Shown here: piece after piece, positions 44,730 through 52,881 of the stretch | Position numbering within the stretch: position 1 is the first letter of the stretch | Layout of the letters: every line of letters starts with the position of its first letter | NCBI GenBank assembly: GCA_015063805.1 | Contig: SVTK01000007.1 | Location: 53,259 to 117,258, forward strand | DNA from: Oscillospiraceae bacterium | Lineage (GTDB): Bacteria; Bacillota; Clostridia; Oscillospirales; CAG-272 | Direction of reading: 5' to 3' | DNA: 64,000 nucleotides | Made by a program: the position numbers and the translations under genes | The notes under the pieces: generated by a model | The model's input: only the letters and a program-made list of their open reading frames with translations | Database searches by the model: none | Told to the model about the DNA's origin: nothing

Positions 44730-45632
44730 TCAATCGATATCTTCGATGATCTCTTCTGGCCGCTCGTTGAGGACGGTGGGGTTCTGGATCAGCTTCTTGA
44801 GCATCTTGAGGGCGGAGGCGTAATAGTAGCCGTCACAGATGCGCTCATCGGTGACTGCCTTGATGTCCACATAGCGCTTGCGGACAACGCCGCCGTCCCG
44901 ATCAATGACGTTGACGGTGTACTTGGCACCGTAGGAGAGGAAGACAGGCAGATTGCCGAAGTCATAGATGTGGTGGTAAATGGGCTTGATGCCAAGGGAC
45001 CCCATGCTGGTGATGATCATGGTCCCGTGGAAGGGACTGACATTGAGAAGGAACCGAGGGAGCCAGCCAACATAGTCCAGGGCAAACAGAATCGAAACAA
45101 TGAAACGGAGAAAGAACCCGGGGAAGGAAATGAGGGTACGCGCCACCTTGTCAAAGACGGTCTCGCCTTCAACCTCAACGGCTTCTTTTACCGTGCGGTT
45201 GAAAATTTCGTAGACCTCATCCACCGTGGCATCAGGGGGGAAGACCACCTTGATCATGGTTTCCTGCCCGTCCAGCGACATTTCCCGTTTTACCGCCATG
45301 ACGATTTCAATGTTATTGCGGGCGTAGATTTTCTGTCCGCTGACAAAACGGTTGACGCCCGGACGCTGGGAGATCATGCGCACATAAGCGGCGAGAATGA
45401 TGTGCAGAAGGGAAAAGTTTGTCATCCCCTGCTTGACCTTGCACCGGACCATACGGTCTGCTTCGGTGATGTCAAAGCTGTCGGCAAAGGTGTTCTGCGC
45501 GTCGGAACGCTTCTTCATGATATAGGGCATTACGCGCAGGATAGGGGGAAGGGTACGGAGTTTTCTTCCGTCTTTGCGGTCGCCCAGTCGGCGCTTGCGG
45601 GGCATAGGGGTCAGAGATTCATTTTCCATCAT
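44730..45632 (-). CDS. Stand-alone E2-like (CAT-superfamily) protein lacking the catalytic His
   Basis: 300 residues, resembling the catalytic core of 2-oxoacid dehydrogenase E2 acyltransferases, without lipoyl or subunit-binding domains. The C-terminal motif that is DHRxxDG in active E2 enzymes reads DERICDG, so the catalytic His is Glu. Two hydrophobic stretches (FPGFFLRFIVSILFAL and the following LPRFLLN) sit in the middle. A non-canonical or lost activity is likely; similar stand-alone proteins occur in Clostridia. ATG at 45632 preferred to TTG at 45641; both have weak ribosome binding sites. Confidence 0.7.
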   Translation of the reverse strand: MMENESLTPMPRKRRLGDRKDGRKLRTLPPILRVMPYIMKKRSDAQNTFADSFDITEADRMVRCKVKQGMTNFSLLHIILAAYVRMISQRPGVNRFVSGQKIYARNNIEIVMAVKREMSLDGQETMIKVVFPPDATVDEVYEIFNRTVKEAVEVEGETVFDKVARTLISFPGFFLRFIVSILFALDYVGWLPRFLLNVSPFHGTMIITSMGSLGIKPIYHHIYDFGNLPVFLSYGAKYTVNVIDRDGGVVRKRYVDIKAVTDERICDGYYYASALKMLKKLIQNPTVLNERPEEIIEDID

Positions 45633-45716
45633 AGTGACCAATTCTTTCGCTCGGCGAAAGCTGCCTTTCTGTGTTTTTCTGCCGCATTTGCGGAGTTTTT
45701 GTCGATCGCTGCCACC

Positions 45717-45745
45717 ATTATACCGAAAAATGCAGGGAAAATCAA
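45717..45745 (-). promoter_or_regulatory. Promoter of E2-like gene
   Basis: Minus strand TTGATT (45745-45740), 17-bp spacer, TATAAT (45722-45717). Confidence 0.65.
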
Positions 45746-45804
45746 GGGACTTTGCGATTTTTCCCTATTTTTCCTGGATTTTCTGCGCTAACCGGGAACA
45801 GGCG

Positions 45805-45833
45805 TTGACAATTCGTGTTTTTTATGCTAAACT
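45805..45833 (+). promoter_or_regulatory. Promoter of barnase-dUTPase unit
   Basis: TTGACA (45805-45810), 17-bp spacer, TAAACT (45828-45833) with TG extension. Confidence 0.7.
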
Positions 45834-45917
45834 GGATTCATAAAAACGGGCAGGCTTTCCCGATCCGGTGATGCTTGCCTCACTTGCGCCCCATGGGCGG
45901 GAAAGGTGCTGTACAGG

Positions 45918-46475
45918 ATGTCGAAATTTTCTTTGAAGCGATTGCTGGCCCTTCTGTTGGTCTCTCTGCTTGTGCTGTCGGGATGCAGCAGTATCGGCGA
46001 GCTGATTTCCCCCTACGAATCCGAGCTGGAGGAGCTGGGGAATGCCCTGCTTGACCAGCTGACAGAGGGAGAGGGCGGGAGACATACTGCTGCACCGGGT
46101 ACCACCGCACCGCCCAAGCAAACCGAAAGTATCAGCCGGGACGGCAGCTATACCACACGGGACGAGGTTGCCTTGTACATCAAAACCTACGGCTGTCTGC
46201 CCCCAAATTTCATTACCAAGGATGATGCAGAGGATTTGGGCTGGGTGAGCAGCAAGGGGAATCTACATGATGTTGCCCCGGGTAAGAGCATCGGCGGGGA
46301 CCGTTTCGGTAATCGTGAGGGGCTTTTGCCCAAAGCGTCCGGGCGGCAGTATTATGAATGCGATATTAATTACAGCGGGGGACACCGGGGTGCGGAGCGC
46401 ATCGTCTACTCCAATGACGGGCTGATTTTCTACACATCAGACCATTACGAAAGTTTCACCCAGTTGTATCCGTAA
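45918..46475 (+). CDS. Barnase-type ribonuclease exported as a lipoprotein
   Basis: 185-residue precursor. A signal sequence ends in a lipobox (VLSGC, Cys23), followed by a Thr/Pro-rich spacer and a complete barnase domain (about 77-185). Barnase active-site positions are all present: Lys27 as K101 (ITKDDA), Arg59 as R133 (GNREG), Glu73 as E147 (YYECDINY), Arg83/Arg87 as R157/R161, and His102 as H176 (DHYESF). It should therefore be an active endoribonuclease tethered outside the membrane. ATG at 45918 chosen over GTG 45906. No barstar-like gene is visible next to it; the following gene is a dUTPase at 13 nt. Confidence 0.9.
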   Translation: MSKFSLKRLLALLLVSLLVLSGCSSIGELISPYESELEELGNALLDQLTEGEGGRHTAAPGTTAPPKQTESISRDGSYTTRDEVALYIKTYGCLPPNFITKDDAEDLGWVSSKGNLHDVAPGKSIGGDRFGNREGLLPKASGRQYYECDINYSGGHRGAERIVYSNDGLIFYTSDHYESFTQLYP

Positions 46476-46488
46476 GTAAGGAGAAAAC

Positions 46489-46917
46489 ATGGAAATTCTG
46501 ATTAAATACCACAATCCCGATCTTGTCCGACTGGAAAAGCTTGCGGTGGGAGATTGGATCGATCTGCGTGCCGCAGAGAATGTAACCCTTCGCGCCGGGG
46601 AGTTCCGCATCATTTCCCTGGGGGTATCTATGCGACTGCCCGAGGGCTATGAGGCCCATTTGGTGCCCCGGAGCTCCACCTTCAAAAAGTGGGGCATCAT
46701 CCAGGTCAACCACATGGGAATCATCGACAACAGCTACTCCGGGGATGGGGATGTGTGGGGGATGGCGGTGCTTGCCATGCGCGACACCGAGATCTGTGTC
46801 AATGATCGCATCTGCCAGTTCCGCATCATGGAGCGGATGCCTGCTGTTGAGGTGCGGGAAGTGGAGTTCCTGGATGGCCCGGACCGGGGCGGCTTCGGCA
46901 GTACCGGCTCAAACTGA
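46489..46917 (+). CDS. dut: Trimeric dUTPase-like nucleotidohydrolase
   Basis: 142 residues with the five dUTPase motifs: WIDLRA (I), [10 protein letters not shown] (II), [17 protein letters not shown] (III, with the catalytic Asp), RICQFRI (IV) and the C-terminal arm DRGGFGSTG (V). It hydrolyses dUTP to dUMP and keeps uracil out of DNA; a dCTP deaminase-like relative cannot be fully excluded. AGGAG before the ATG; co-transcribed with the barnase gene, which may be chance. Confidence 0.9.
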   Translation: MEILIKYHNPDLVRLEKLAVGDWIDLRAAENVTLRAGEFRIISLGVSMRLPEGYEAHLVPRSSTFKKWGIIQVNHMGIIDNSYSGDGDVWGMAVLAMRDTEICVNDRICQFRIMERMPAVEVREVEFLDGPDRGGFGSTGSN

Positions 46918-46933
46918 TATTTTGGTGATAAGC

Positions 46934-46975
46934 AAACAGCCTCCGACGGCGATGCCGTCGGAGGCTGTTTTTGCT
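46934..46975. terminator. Bidirectional terminator
   Basis: Perfect 17-bp stem (46934-46950 with 46954-46970), 3-nt loop, T-rich tail, between convergent genes. Confidence 0.9.
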
Positions 46976-46987
46976 CGGGATGGATGA

Positions 46988-47614
46988 TCAGGTCAGCTCG
47001 CGGAAATCATCGGCCAGCTGAGAGATCAGCTTTGCCGTGCCGTCAATGCCCAGCAGGGAACTGTCGAGGGACATATGGTAGTTGTCATACTTGCCCCACT
47101 TCTGTCCGGTGTAGAAGTTGTAGTAGTTAGCCCGGCGCTTGTCGGTCTTGGCGATCAGGTTTCGGGCGTCTGCTTCGGAGAGACTGTGCCGCTCCATAAC
47201 CCGGTGGATGCGGTCCTCCAGCTTGGCGTAGATGAAGACGCTGACATGGCGGGGATTGTCTCGCAGAACATAATCGGCGGAGCGGCCGACCATGACACAG
47301 GACCCCTTCTCAGCCAGGTTTTTAATGATATCACACTGGGTGATGAAAAGGCGGTCGTTGATGGGAATATCGTAATTGAGGGTTGAAGCACCGTAAATGG
47401 AAGAACCCATGGCCAGGGTATAGAGGAGACTGTTGCTGGCTTTCTCATCGGCAGTGTGGAGCACATTGGGGCTCAGCCCGCTTTTCTGTGCGGCCATGGT
47501 AATCAACTCTTTATCATAAAAGGCGATGCCAAGGGCAGCGGCCACCTTCTCGCCGATTTCTCGGCCGCCGCTTCCGTACTGTCGGGCAATGGTAACGATT
47601 ACTTTTTCATTCAT
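46988..47614 (-). CDS. Cytidylate kinase-like family protein
   Basis: 208 residues of the cytidylate-kinase-like (PF13189) group: TIARQYGSGGREIG is the glycine-rich nucleotide loop, FYDKELI follows, and VMVGRSADYVLRDNP and RRANYYNFYTGQKWG are family stretches. It is not the essential Cmk; the physiological substrate is unclear. The MNEKVIV start at 47614 has AGGAG 10 nt upstream; the upstream ATG touches the AGGAG. Confidence 0.85.
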   Translation of the reverse strand: MNEKVIVTIARQYGSGGREIGEKVAAALGIAFYDKELITMAAQKSGLSPNVLHTADEKASNSLLYTLAMGSSIYGASTLNYDIPINDRLFITQCDIIKNLAEKGSCVMVGRSADYVLRDNPRHVSVFIYAKLEDRIHRVMERHSLSEADARNLIAKTDKRRANYYNFYTGQKWGKYDNYHMSLDSSLLGIDGTAKLISQLADDFRELT

Positions 47615-47677
47615 ATCAGGCATACTCCTTTTTCTCAAAATTTCCATTTGCAGAGAGCAATGATGGACTTTGCATTT

Positions 47678-47706
47678 ATTGTACCACAAAAACCACATTT
47701 TGTAAA
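47678..47706 (-). promoter_or_regulatory. Promoter of cytidylate-kinase-like gene
   Basis: Minus strand TTTACA (47706-47701), 17-bp spacer, TACAAT (47683-47678), TG-extended. Confidence 0.65.
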
Positions 47707-47815
47707 GCACTTTTTGTGGAAAATGGATATATTTTTTTCTTCGGATTTGGGGAAGGTCTTGAATGATGGCAAAAAACATAAACTGTGACATCCAAGGAGC
47801 AAGGGAGGAGATCGG

Positions 47816-49399
47816 ATGCGCAGGGGACGTTTGTGGCAATTTATCCGCAATGCGCTGGTGATGAGCGCAGCGGGGATTATTCTGCGCTGCGTGACGGTGA
47901 GCTTCAATGTTTATCTCACCGAGAAACTGGGGGCGGAGGGGATCGGACTCTACACCCTGGTTATGAGTGTTTACGGCTTCGGGGTTACCCTTGCCACCTC
48001 GGGGATCAATCTTGCCGCCACCCGTCTCACCGCTGAGGCGGCGGGGGATGGCAGGGAAGGGGAGTTGGGGCGCGCCATGCGCTGCTGCATCGGCTACAGC
48101 ATCTTCTTTGGCGGGTTGGCTTCGATCCTGCTTTTGCTCCTGGCGCCCACCATCAGCACCCATTGGCTTCAGGATGCCCGCACGCTGCCCGCCCTGCGCC
48201 TGCTTGCCTTCAGTTTACTGCCGGTGGCCCTTTCCTCCGCCCTCGGCGGGTACTTTACCGGGGTGCGGCGGGTGTGGAAAAACGCTTCGGTGCAGATCAC
48301 CGTGCAAGGACTGAGGGTGTTTCTGACGGTGAACGCCCTGCAGATCTTCCTGCCCGCCGGGCTGGAATATGCCTGCATCGGGGTGGTGTTGGGGGGGACG
48401 CTGGCGGAGTTTATCTCTTTCCTTTTACTTTGGCTGGGTTATGTGGGGGACAGGCGCCGCCATTCCCCCGGGCCGAAGATTCTCCCACCTGCCCCCCCGA
48501 TCCGACGGAAACTCATCTCCATTGCTGTGCCTGTGGCGGTGAGCACCTACGCCCGTTCTTTTCTGCTGACTCTGGAGCATTTGCTGATTCCCATCTGCCT
48601 GCGCAAAAACGGTGCAGGGCGGGAGGCATCCCTGGCAGCGTATGGCACGCTCCACAGTATGGTCATGCCTATTCTGCTCTTTCCCTCTGCCCTGCTGGGG
48701 GCGGTCTCGGGACTGCTCATCCCCGAGATGGCCGAATACCGGGCAGACGGACAGCAGGCGCAGATCCGCCGCATTGCAGCCCGGTGCCTGCGGCTGACGC
48801 TGATCTTTTCCATCGGTACGGCGGGGATCATGAGCTGTCATGCCTATTCTCTGGGGACGGTGATCTATCAAAGTCCCGATGCGGCGGAATATATCCGCCT
48901 GCTGGCACCTTTGGTTCCCGTCATGTACCTGGACGGTACGGTGGATGCCATTCTGAAGGGATTGGGGGAGCAGGTCTATTCCATGAACGTCAATATCCTG
49001 GATGCCCTTCTGTCGGTTGGCCTGGTCCTTCTGCTTCTGCCAAAGCATGGGGTGATGGGATATGTGGCGGTTCTCTACGTCTGTGAGCTGTTCAACGGGG
49101 TGTGCAGTCTTTACCGTATGCTGCGGATCACGGCGGTGGAGGTGGATGTGGCCGGCTGGGTGGGGATCCCGCTGGCCGCCGTGGTGGGGGCGACTACCTT
49201 GATCCACAGCTTCGGCGGTGACTACCCCGCGGCTGATCCCATCTCCCTCACTCTGCGAATCCTGCTCACCGGTGCGGTATATCTGGGGATCCTGGCTCTG
49301 CTTGAGACTCTGCAGGGAAAACTGCGCCGCAGGGGCGCGGCAGGAGAGAAAAAGACGACGCATACGGTGAAAATAAAAAAGCAAGGGGTGCCGCGCTGA
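47816..49399 (+). CDS. SpoVB/MurJ-like lipid flippase (MOP superfamily)
   Basis: 527 residues with about 14 membrane segments. The start region LVMSAAGIILRCVTVSFNVYLTEKLGAEGIGLYTL matches the SpoVB/YtgP (oligosaccharide flippase) branch used in Firmicutes for moving peptidoglycan or spore-cortex lipid precursors. Tail is basic. ATG at 47816 follows GGAGGAGATCGG. Whether it is sporulation-specific is not shown by a clear sporulation promoter. Confidence 0.82.
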   Translation: MRRGRLWQFIRNALVMSAAGIILRCVTVSFNVYLTEKLGAEGIGLYTLVMSVYGFGVTLATSGINLAATRLTAEAAGDGREGELGRAMRCCIGYSIFFGGLASILLLLLAPTISTHWLQDARTLPALRLLAFSLLPVALSSALGGYFTGVRRVWKNASVQITVQGLRVFLTVNALQIFLPAGLEYACIGVVLGGTLAEFISFLLLWLGYVGDRRRHSPGPKILPPAPPIRRKLISIAVPVAVSTYARSFLLTLEHLLIPICLRKNGAGREASLAAYGTLHSMVMPILLFPSALLGAVSGLLIPEMAEYRADGQQAQIRRIAARCLRLTLIFSIGTAGIMSCHAYSLGTVIYQSPDAAEYIRLLAPLVPVMYLDGTVDAILKGLGEQVYSMNVNILDALLSVGLVLLLLPKHGVMGYVAVLYVCELFNGVCSLYRMLRITAVEVDVAGWVGIPLAAVVGATTLIHSFGGDYPAADPISLTLRILLTGAVYLGILALLETLQGKLRRRGAAGEKKTTHTVKIKKQGVPR

Positions 49400-49418
49400 T
49401 CTGCGCGGCATCCCTTGC
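49370..49418 (-). terminator. Terminator of amidohydrolase gene, overlapping the flippase 3' end
   Basis: 16-bp stem with one mismatch (49418-49403 with 49396-49381) followed on the minus strand by a long T-rich run (complement of 49370-49380); the stem lies across the last codons of the opposing gene. Confidence 0.85.
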
Positions 49419-49424
49419 CAAGGT

Positions 49425-50225
49425 TCATCGGATAAGGGAAAGGGCATTTTCGCCATAGATTCGTTCATCCAGTCCGAGGGAACGGAGATAGGCCAGATTC
49501 CCGGCGGGATCGGTCCAGGGCAGGTCGGAGCCGAAGAGGATACGGGTGGGATCGTGAGCGGTGAGGATCTCTTTGACAAGGGGTGCTTCTTCGGGATCCT
49601 TCGCCATGAGATCTGCCATTGAGGTGTCAATCCAGATGCGGCTTCCCACCAGGTGTTCAAGCACCCCTCTGCATTCGTGCATTCCCCCCACATGAGCGGC
49701 GACCAGGGTGAGGGCGGGATGGCGGTCCAGCACCCGGCGCAGCATAGCGGGCGCGGCGTGGATGTGGTTGGGGGAGATGGGGTCAAATCCGGCGTGGGTA
49801 ATGACAAACATTCCCCGCGCTTCACACCCTGCCAGAATGGGGATGAAACGGGCATCGTCGATCTCAATGCCCACATAATCGGGATGGAGCTTGATTCCTC
49901 GGATCCCGGCCGCCTGCAGGCGGTCAAGCTCGGATTCGATGTTTTCACTTTCGGGATGTACCGAGCCCAGGGCGGTGAGCATGGAACTCGACCGATTGAG
50001 GGCAATGGCGAAGTCGTTGACCTTGGTCTGCTGGCGGGCGTTGGTGGCGATGTTGCATACCACGCCGCCGTTCACCCCTGCACGGCGCAGGTGTGCTTCA
50101 CAGTCGGCGGCAGTGCCATCGGTGAGGGCGTACACGCCAAAGGGGGCGGAGGTTGCCGAGAGGGAAGCCATGGCACGGGGAGCCAGTGTATCCGGGAAAC
50201 AGTGGGTATGAAAATCGATGATCAT
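49425..50225 (-). CDS. Amidohydrolase-2 family metal-dependent hydrolase
   Basis: 266-residue TIM-barrel protein: N-terminal metal motif IIDFHTHCF, GIKLHPDYVG, FVITHAGFDP (metal His), VAAHVGGM and the C-terminal metal Asp in LFGSDLPWTDP. The family (amidohydro_2) includes decarboxylases and hydrolases; substrate not assignable. AAAGG 8 nt before the ATG. Single gene with its own promoter. Confidence 0.87.
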   Translation of the reverse strand: MIIDFHTHCFPDTLAPRAMASLSATSAPFGVYALTDGTAADCEAHLRRAGVNGGVVCNIATNARQQTKVNDFAIALNRSSSMLTALGSVHPESENIESELDRLQAAGIRGIKLHPDYVGIEIDDARFIPILAGCEARGMFVITHAGFDPISPNHIHAAPAMLRRVLDRHPALTLVAAHVGGMHECRGVLEHLVGSRIWIDTSMADLMAKDPEEAPLVKEILTAHDPTRILFGSDLPWTDPAGNLAYLRSLGLDERIYGENALSLIR

Positions 50226-50259
50226 GGGTAATGCCTTTCGGAATTTGTCGTTGTTCTAT

Positions 50260-50288
50260 ATGATACTCCGAATTTTCCGGTTTGTCAA
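50260..50288 (-). promoter_or_regulatory. Promoter of amidohydrolase gene
   Basis: Minus strand TTGACA (50288-50283), 17-bp spacer, TATCAT (50265-50260). Confidence 0.75.
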
Positions 50289-50361
50289 AGGGAGAATTCC
50301 CGAAACGAGGAGATAATTTGGTGAATTTACACATTATTCATAAAGATGATTTTCGCCTTTC

Positions 50362-50391
50362 TTGCTTTTTGTGGGAAGAATGTGATATAAT
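50362..50391 (+). promoter_or_regulatory. Promoter of sodium-pump decarboxylase operon
   Basis: TTGCTT (50362-50367), 18-bp spacer, TATAAT (50386-50391) with TG extension. The 5' UTR of about 125 nt contains a GGAGTA/TACTCC hairpin near 50406-50428. Confidence 0.7.
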
Positions 50392-50498
50392 ATAAATATA
50401 ATGGGGGAGTAGGTTTTTATATTACTCCTCTGTGGGATGAGACGGCCACTCCGCTGCTGAACGGACCGGCTCCGAATTCTCAGGAAAGGAAGTTTTCG

Positions 50499-50519
50499 TT
50501 GATACGAAAGCTACGGTGA
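50499..50519 (+). other. Possible six-codon leader ORF
   Basis: TTG start 8 nt after AAAGGAAG encodes MIRKLR and a TGA that overlaps GGTGAT, the ribosome binding site of the next gene. It might couple translation into the operon; short and unproven. Confidence 0.3.
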
Positions 50520-50524
50520 TTCTT

Positions 50525-52039
50525 ATGGAAGGATCCAACAATCTCCCAAACGAGCGCTCGAAGCGATCGATCCGCACCAAAACCGCGGAGCTTCTGCGCA
50601 ATATGCTTCATACCATTGATGCAAATTCCGCCGCCGAGGCTGCGGCAGCAGGTGCCCTGCCTGCCCGTGAACGGATCGCGGCTCTCCTTGATCCCGATAC
50701 CTTTGTGGAAATCGGTGCCTACCGCTGCCGCCGCGGCGCGGAGGATGAGCTGGAGGGTGTGATCTGCGGCTACGGTTCTTTGGGCGGCCGTCTGGTGTTC
50801 TGTTTTGCCCAGGAATTCGGCCGCAAAAAGGGTGCGTTTGACGATGTGCAGGCCGATAAAATTGAGGAACTGTATACCATGGCTTGTCGGAACGGTGCTC
50901 CGGTGATCGGTATTTTTGACAGCGCAGGTGCGGTGGTCTATGACGGAGTCTCCGCCCTGGCAGGATACGGCCGTGTGATGGGCTGTGTGTCCCGCGCTTC
51001 GGGGATCATCCCCCAGATCGCGATTCTGCCCGGAATCTGTGCCGGGTCTGCCGCTGCCATTGCTGCCATGTTTGACTTTGCCGTGACAGTGAAGGGCCGC
51101 ACGCAGCTCTATGTCAATCCCCCCTTCCTGGTGGATGAGGCGGCAGGGACGGCGGAGTTTGCTGCCGAAAACGGACTGGCTGCGTTTGCTGCCGAGCATG
51201 AGTATGCGGCATTCGATTTCGTCCGTGCCTTAGTGGGACTTCTCCCTCAGAACAACGCCGAGGGAACGGTCCTGATCGACACCAAGGACGACCTCAACCG
51301 CCGTGTGGATCCCGATGCCCTGATGGCAGATCCTCACTATGATATGGCGGCTATTGCCGCCATGATCACCGACGGCGGTGCGCTGACCGAGCTTTACGCC
51401 GCCTACGCCCCCGAGATGCTGACGGCACTTGCCCCCATGGGCGGCCGAGTGGTGGGCCTGGTCGCCAACCGTCCCGCAGTCCGGGAGGGTGTGATCAGCG
51501 TGGGTGCCGCCCGGAAGGCTGCCCGGTTTATCCGCTTCTGTGACTGTTTCCGGATTCCCCTGGTGATGCTGGTGGATTCGGTGGGGCTTGATCTCTCGGC
51601 GGAGGCCGAGCGCTCCCCCTATGCCGGTGAACTGGGCCGGATGGCATCCGCCTATATTTCGGCCGCTTGCCCCAAGGTTACAGTAGTCGTGGGTGCCGCC
51701 TACGGTGCCGCCTATACCCTGATGGGCTCCAAATCCCTGGGGGCAGATATTGCCCTTGCCCTTGAACGGGCGGCCATCAGCGTGCTTCCCCCCGATGCTT
51801 CGGTTGCTTTTCTGTGGAATGACCGCATTGCCGGGGATACGCCCGCCGAGGCCCGTGCCGAGCTGGAGAGCGAGTGGCGTGCCATGTGTGCAACCCCCGC
51901 CGATGCTGCCCTTCGCGGGGAAATCGATGATATCATTCCTTCTTCCCAGCTGCGTCAGCGGATCTGCGCCGCCCTGGAGATGCTGTCGGCCAAGACCGAT
52001 CTTCCCCTGACCCGCCGCCACGCCAATCTGCCGCTGTAA
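50525..52039 (+). CDS. Biotin-dependent carboxyltransferase, acyl-CoA type (MmdA/PccB-like), divergent
   Basis: 504-residue crotonase-fold carboxyltransferase. It has the family segments ARERIAALLDPDTFVEIG, IGIFDSAGA, GICAGSAAAIAAMFDFAV and VVVGAAYGAAYTLMGSKSLGAD. The last motif is RKAYGGAY in typical methylmalonyl- or propionyl-CoA enzymes; the Arg and a Gly differ here, so the acyl-CoA may be unusual. As the first gene of a biotin carrier/Na+-pump operon, the likely role is transfer of a carboxyl group between an acyl-CoA and biotin. ATG at 50525 with GGTGAT 4 nt upstream; GTG 50516 is an alternative start. Confidence 0.85.
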   Translation: MEGSNNLPNERSKRSIRTKTAELLRNMLHTIDANSAAEAAAAGALPARERIAALLDPDTFVEIGAYRCRRGAEDELEGVICGYGSLGGRLVFCFAQEFGRKKGAFDDVQADKIEELYTMACRNGAPVIGIFDSAGAVVYDGVSALAGYGRVMGCVSRASGIIPQIAILPGICAGSAAAIAAMFDFAVTVKGRTQLYVNPPFLVDEAAGTAEFAAENGLAAFAAEHEYAAFDFVRALVGLLPQNNAEGTVLIDTKDDLNRRVDPDALMADPHYDMAAIAAMITDGGALTELYAAYAPEMLTALAPMGGRVVGLVANRPAVREGVISVGAARKAARFIRFCDCFRIPLVMLVDSVGLDLSAEAERSPYAGELGRMASAYISAACPKVTVVVGAAYGAAYTLMGSKSLGADIALALERAAISVLPPDASVAFLWNDRIAGDTPAEARAELESEWRAMCATPADAALRGEIDDIIPSSQLRQRICAALEMLSAKTDLPLTRRHANLPL

Positions 52040-52051
52040 GGAGGAAAACAA

Positions 52052-52438
52052 ATGCTTGAAATGATGACAGCCCTTACTGCCGGGGTATCCATGGATTCAG
52101 TGATGAACAACGGGATGTCACTGGGTGAGCGTCTCAGCTACGGCCTTCGCATGACCACGGTGGGGATACTGACCATATTTGCCGTGCTGGGTGCGATCTA
52201 TCTGGCCATGCTTCTCTCCGGCCTGATTTTCGGAAGAGCAGGAAGGAAAAAATCCGAACCCGAACTGTCGGCCGAAGCGCCCGCCGAAGAAGGGCTTGAT
52301 CCCGCCCTGGTTGCGGTTCTGACTGCCGCCGTTGCCGCCGTGTTGGCCGAGGAAGCCCAAGCGTCGGGGACCGAGGCCCCTGCTTTCCGTGTTGTCTCCT
52401 TCCGCCGCACCGGACGCGGCTGGAATGAAAAGCTTTGA
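52052..52438 (+). CDS. OadG/MmdD-type small membrane subunit
   Basis: 128 residues with one membrane helix (about 34-57, TTVGILTIFAVLGAIYLAMLLSG) and an Ala/Glu-rich tail ending RFRRTGRGWNEKL-like. The shape and position match the gamma/delta subunit that holds the carboxyltransferase to the sodium-pump subunit. 12 nt after the carboxyltransferase gene with AAGGAGG upstream. Confidence 0.85.
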   Translation: MLEMMTALTAGVSMDSVMNNGMSLGERLSYGLRMTTVGILTIFAVLGAIYLAMLLSGLIFGRAGRKKSEPELSAEAPAEEGLDPALVAVLTAAVAAVLAEEAQASGTEAPAFRVVSFRRTGRGWNEKL

Positions 52439-52483
52439 TATACCCGCAGAACGGGTAAATGCAAGAAAGGTTGGTTATCCATT

Positions 52484-52846
52484 ATGATGAGAAGTTTTAC
52501 CATTACCGTCAACGGCGTGAGCTATCAGGTGACAGTGGAGGAAAATAATGCCCCCTCATCTGTGCCCGTTGCAGCCCCCTCTGTTCCTGCGCCTGCACCT
52601 GCGGCATCCGCCGCACCCACAGCCCATGTCGAAGGGACGCCCGTAACCGCTCCCATTCCCGGTACGGTACTCAGCGTGCGGGTCAAGGTCGGCGACAAGG
52701 TGAAGAGCGGCGATGTGCTTTGCACCCTGGAGGCCATGAAGATGGAGAATGAGATCTGTGCCCCGGCAGACGGCACTGTTTCCGCTGTCCATGCCGCGGC
52801 CGGCCAGGCAGTTGAGGCGGGTGCGCCTCTGCTGACCATTGCCTGA
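52484..52846 (+). CDS. Biotin carboxyl carrier subunit
   Basis: 120 residues: a short N-terminal segment (FTITVNGVSYQVTVE), an Ala/Pro-rich flexible linker (about 22-50) and a C-terminal biotinyl domain with the EAMKMEN motif whose Lys is biotinylated, between conserved strands (APIPGTVLSVRVKVGDKVKSGD). It carries the carboxyl group between the carboxyltransferases and the membrane subunit. Confidence 0.95.
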   Translation: MMRSFTITVNGVSYQVTVEENNAPSSVPVAAPSVPAPAPAASAAPTAHVEGTPVTAPIPGTVLSVRVKVGDKVKSGDVLCTLEAMKMENEICAPADGTVSAVHAAAGQAVEAGAPLLTIA

Positions 52847-52881
52847 CGCACATTCCATACAAGACGTGAAAGGATAACGTT

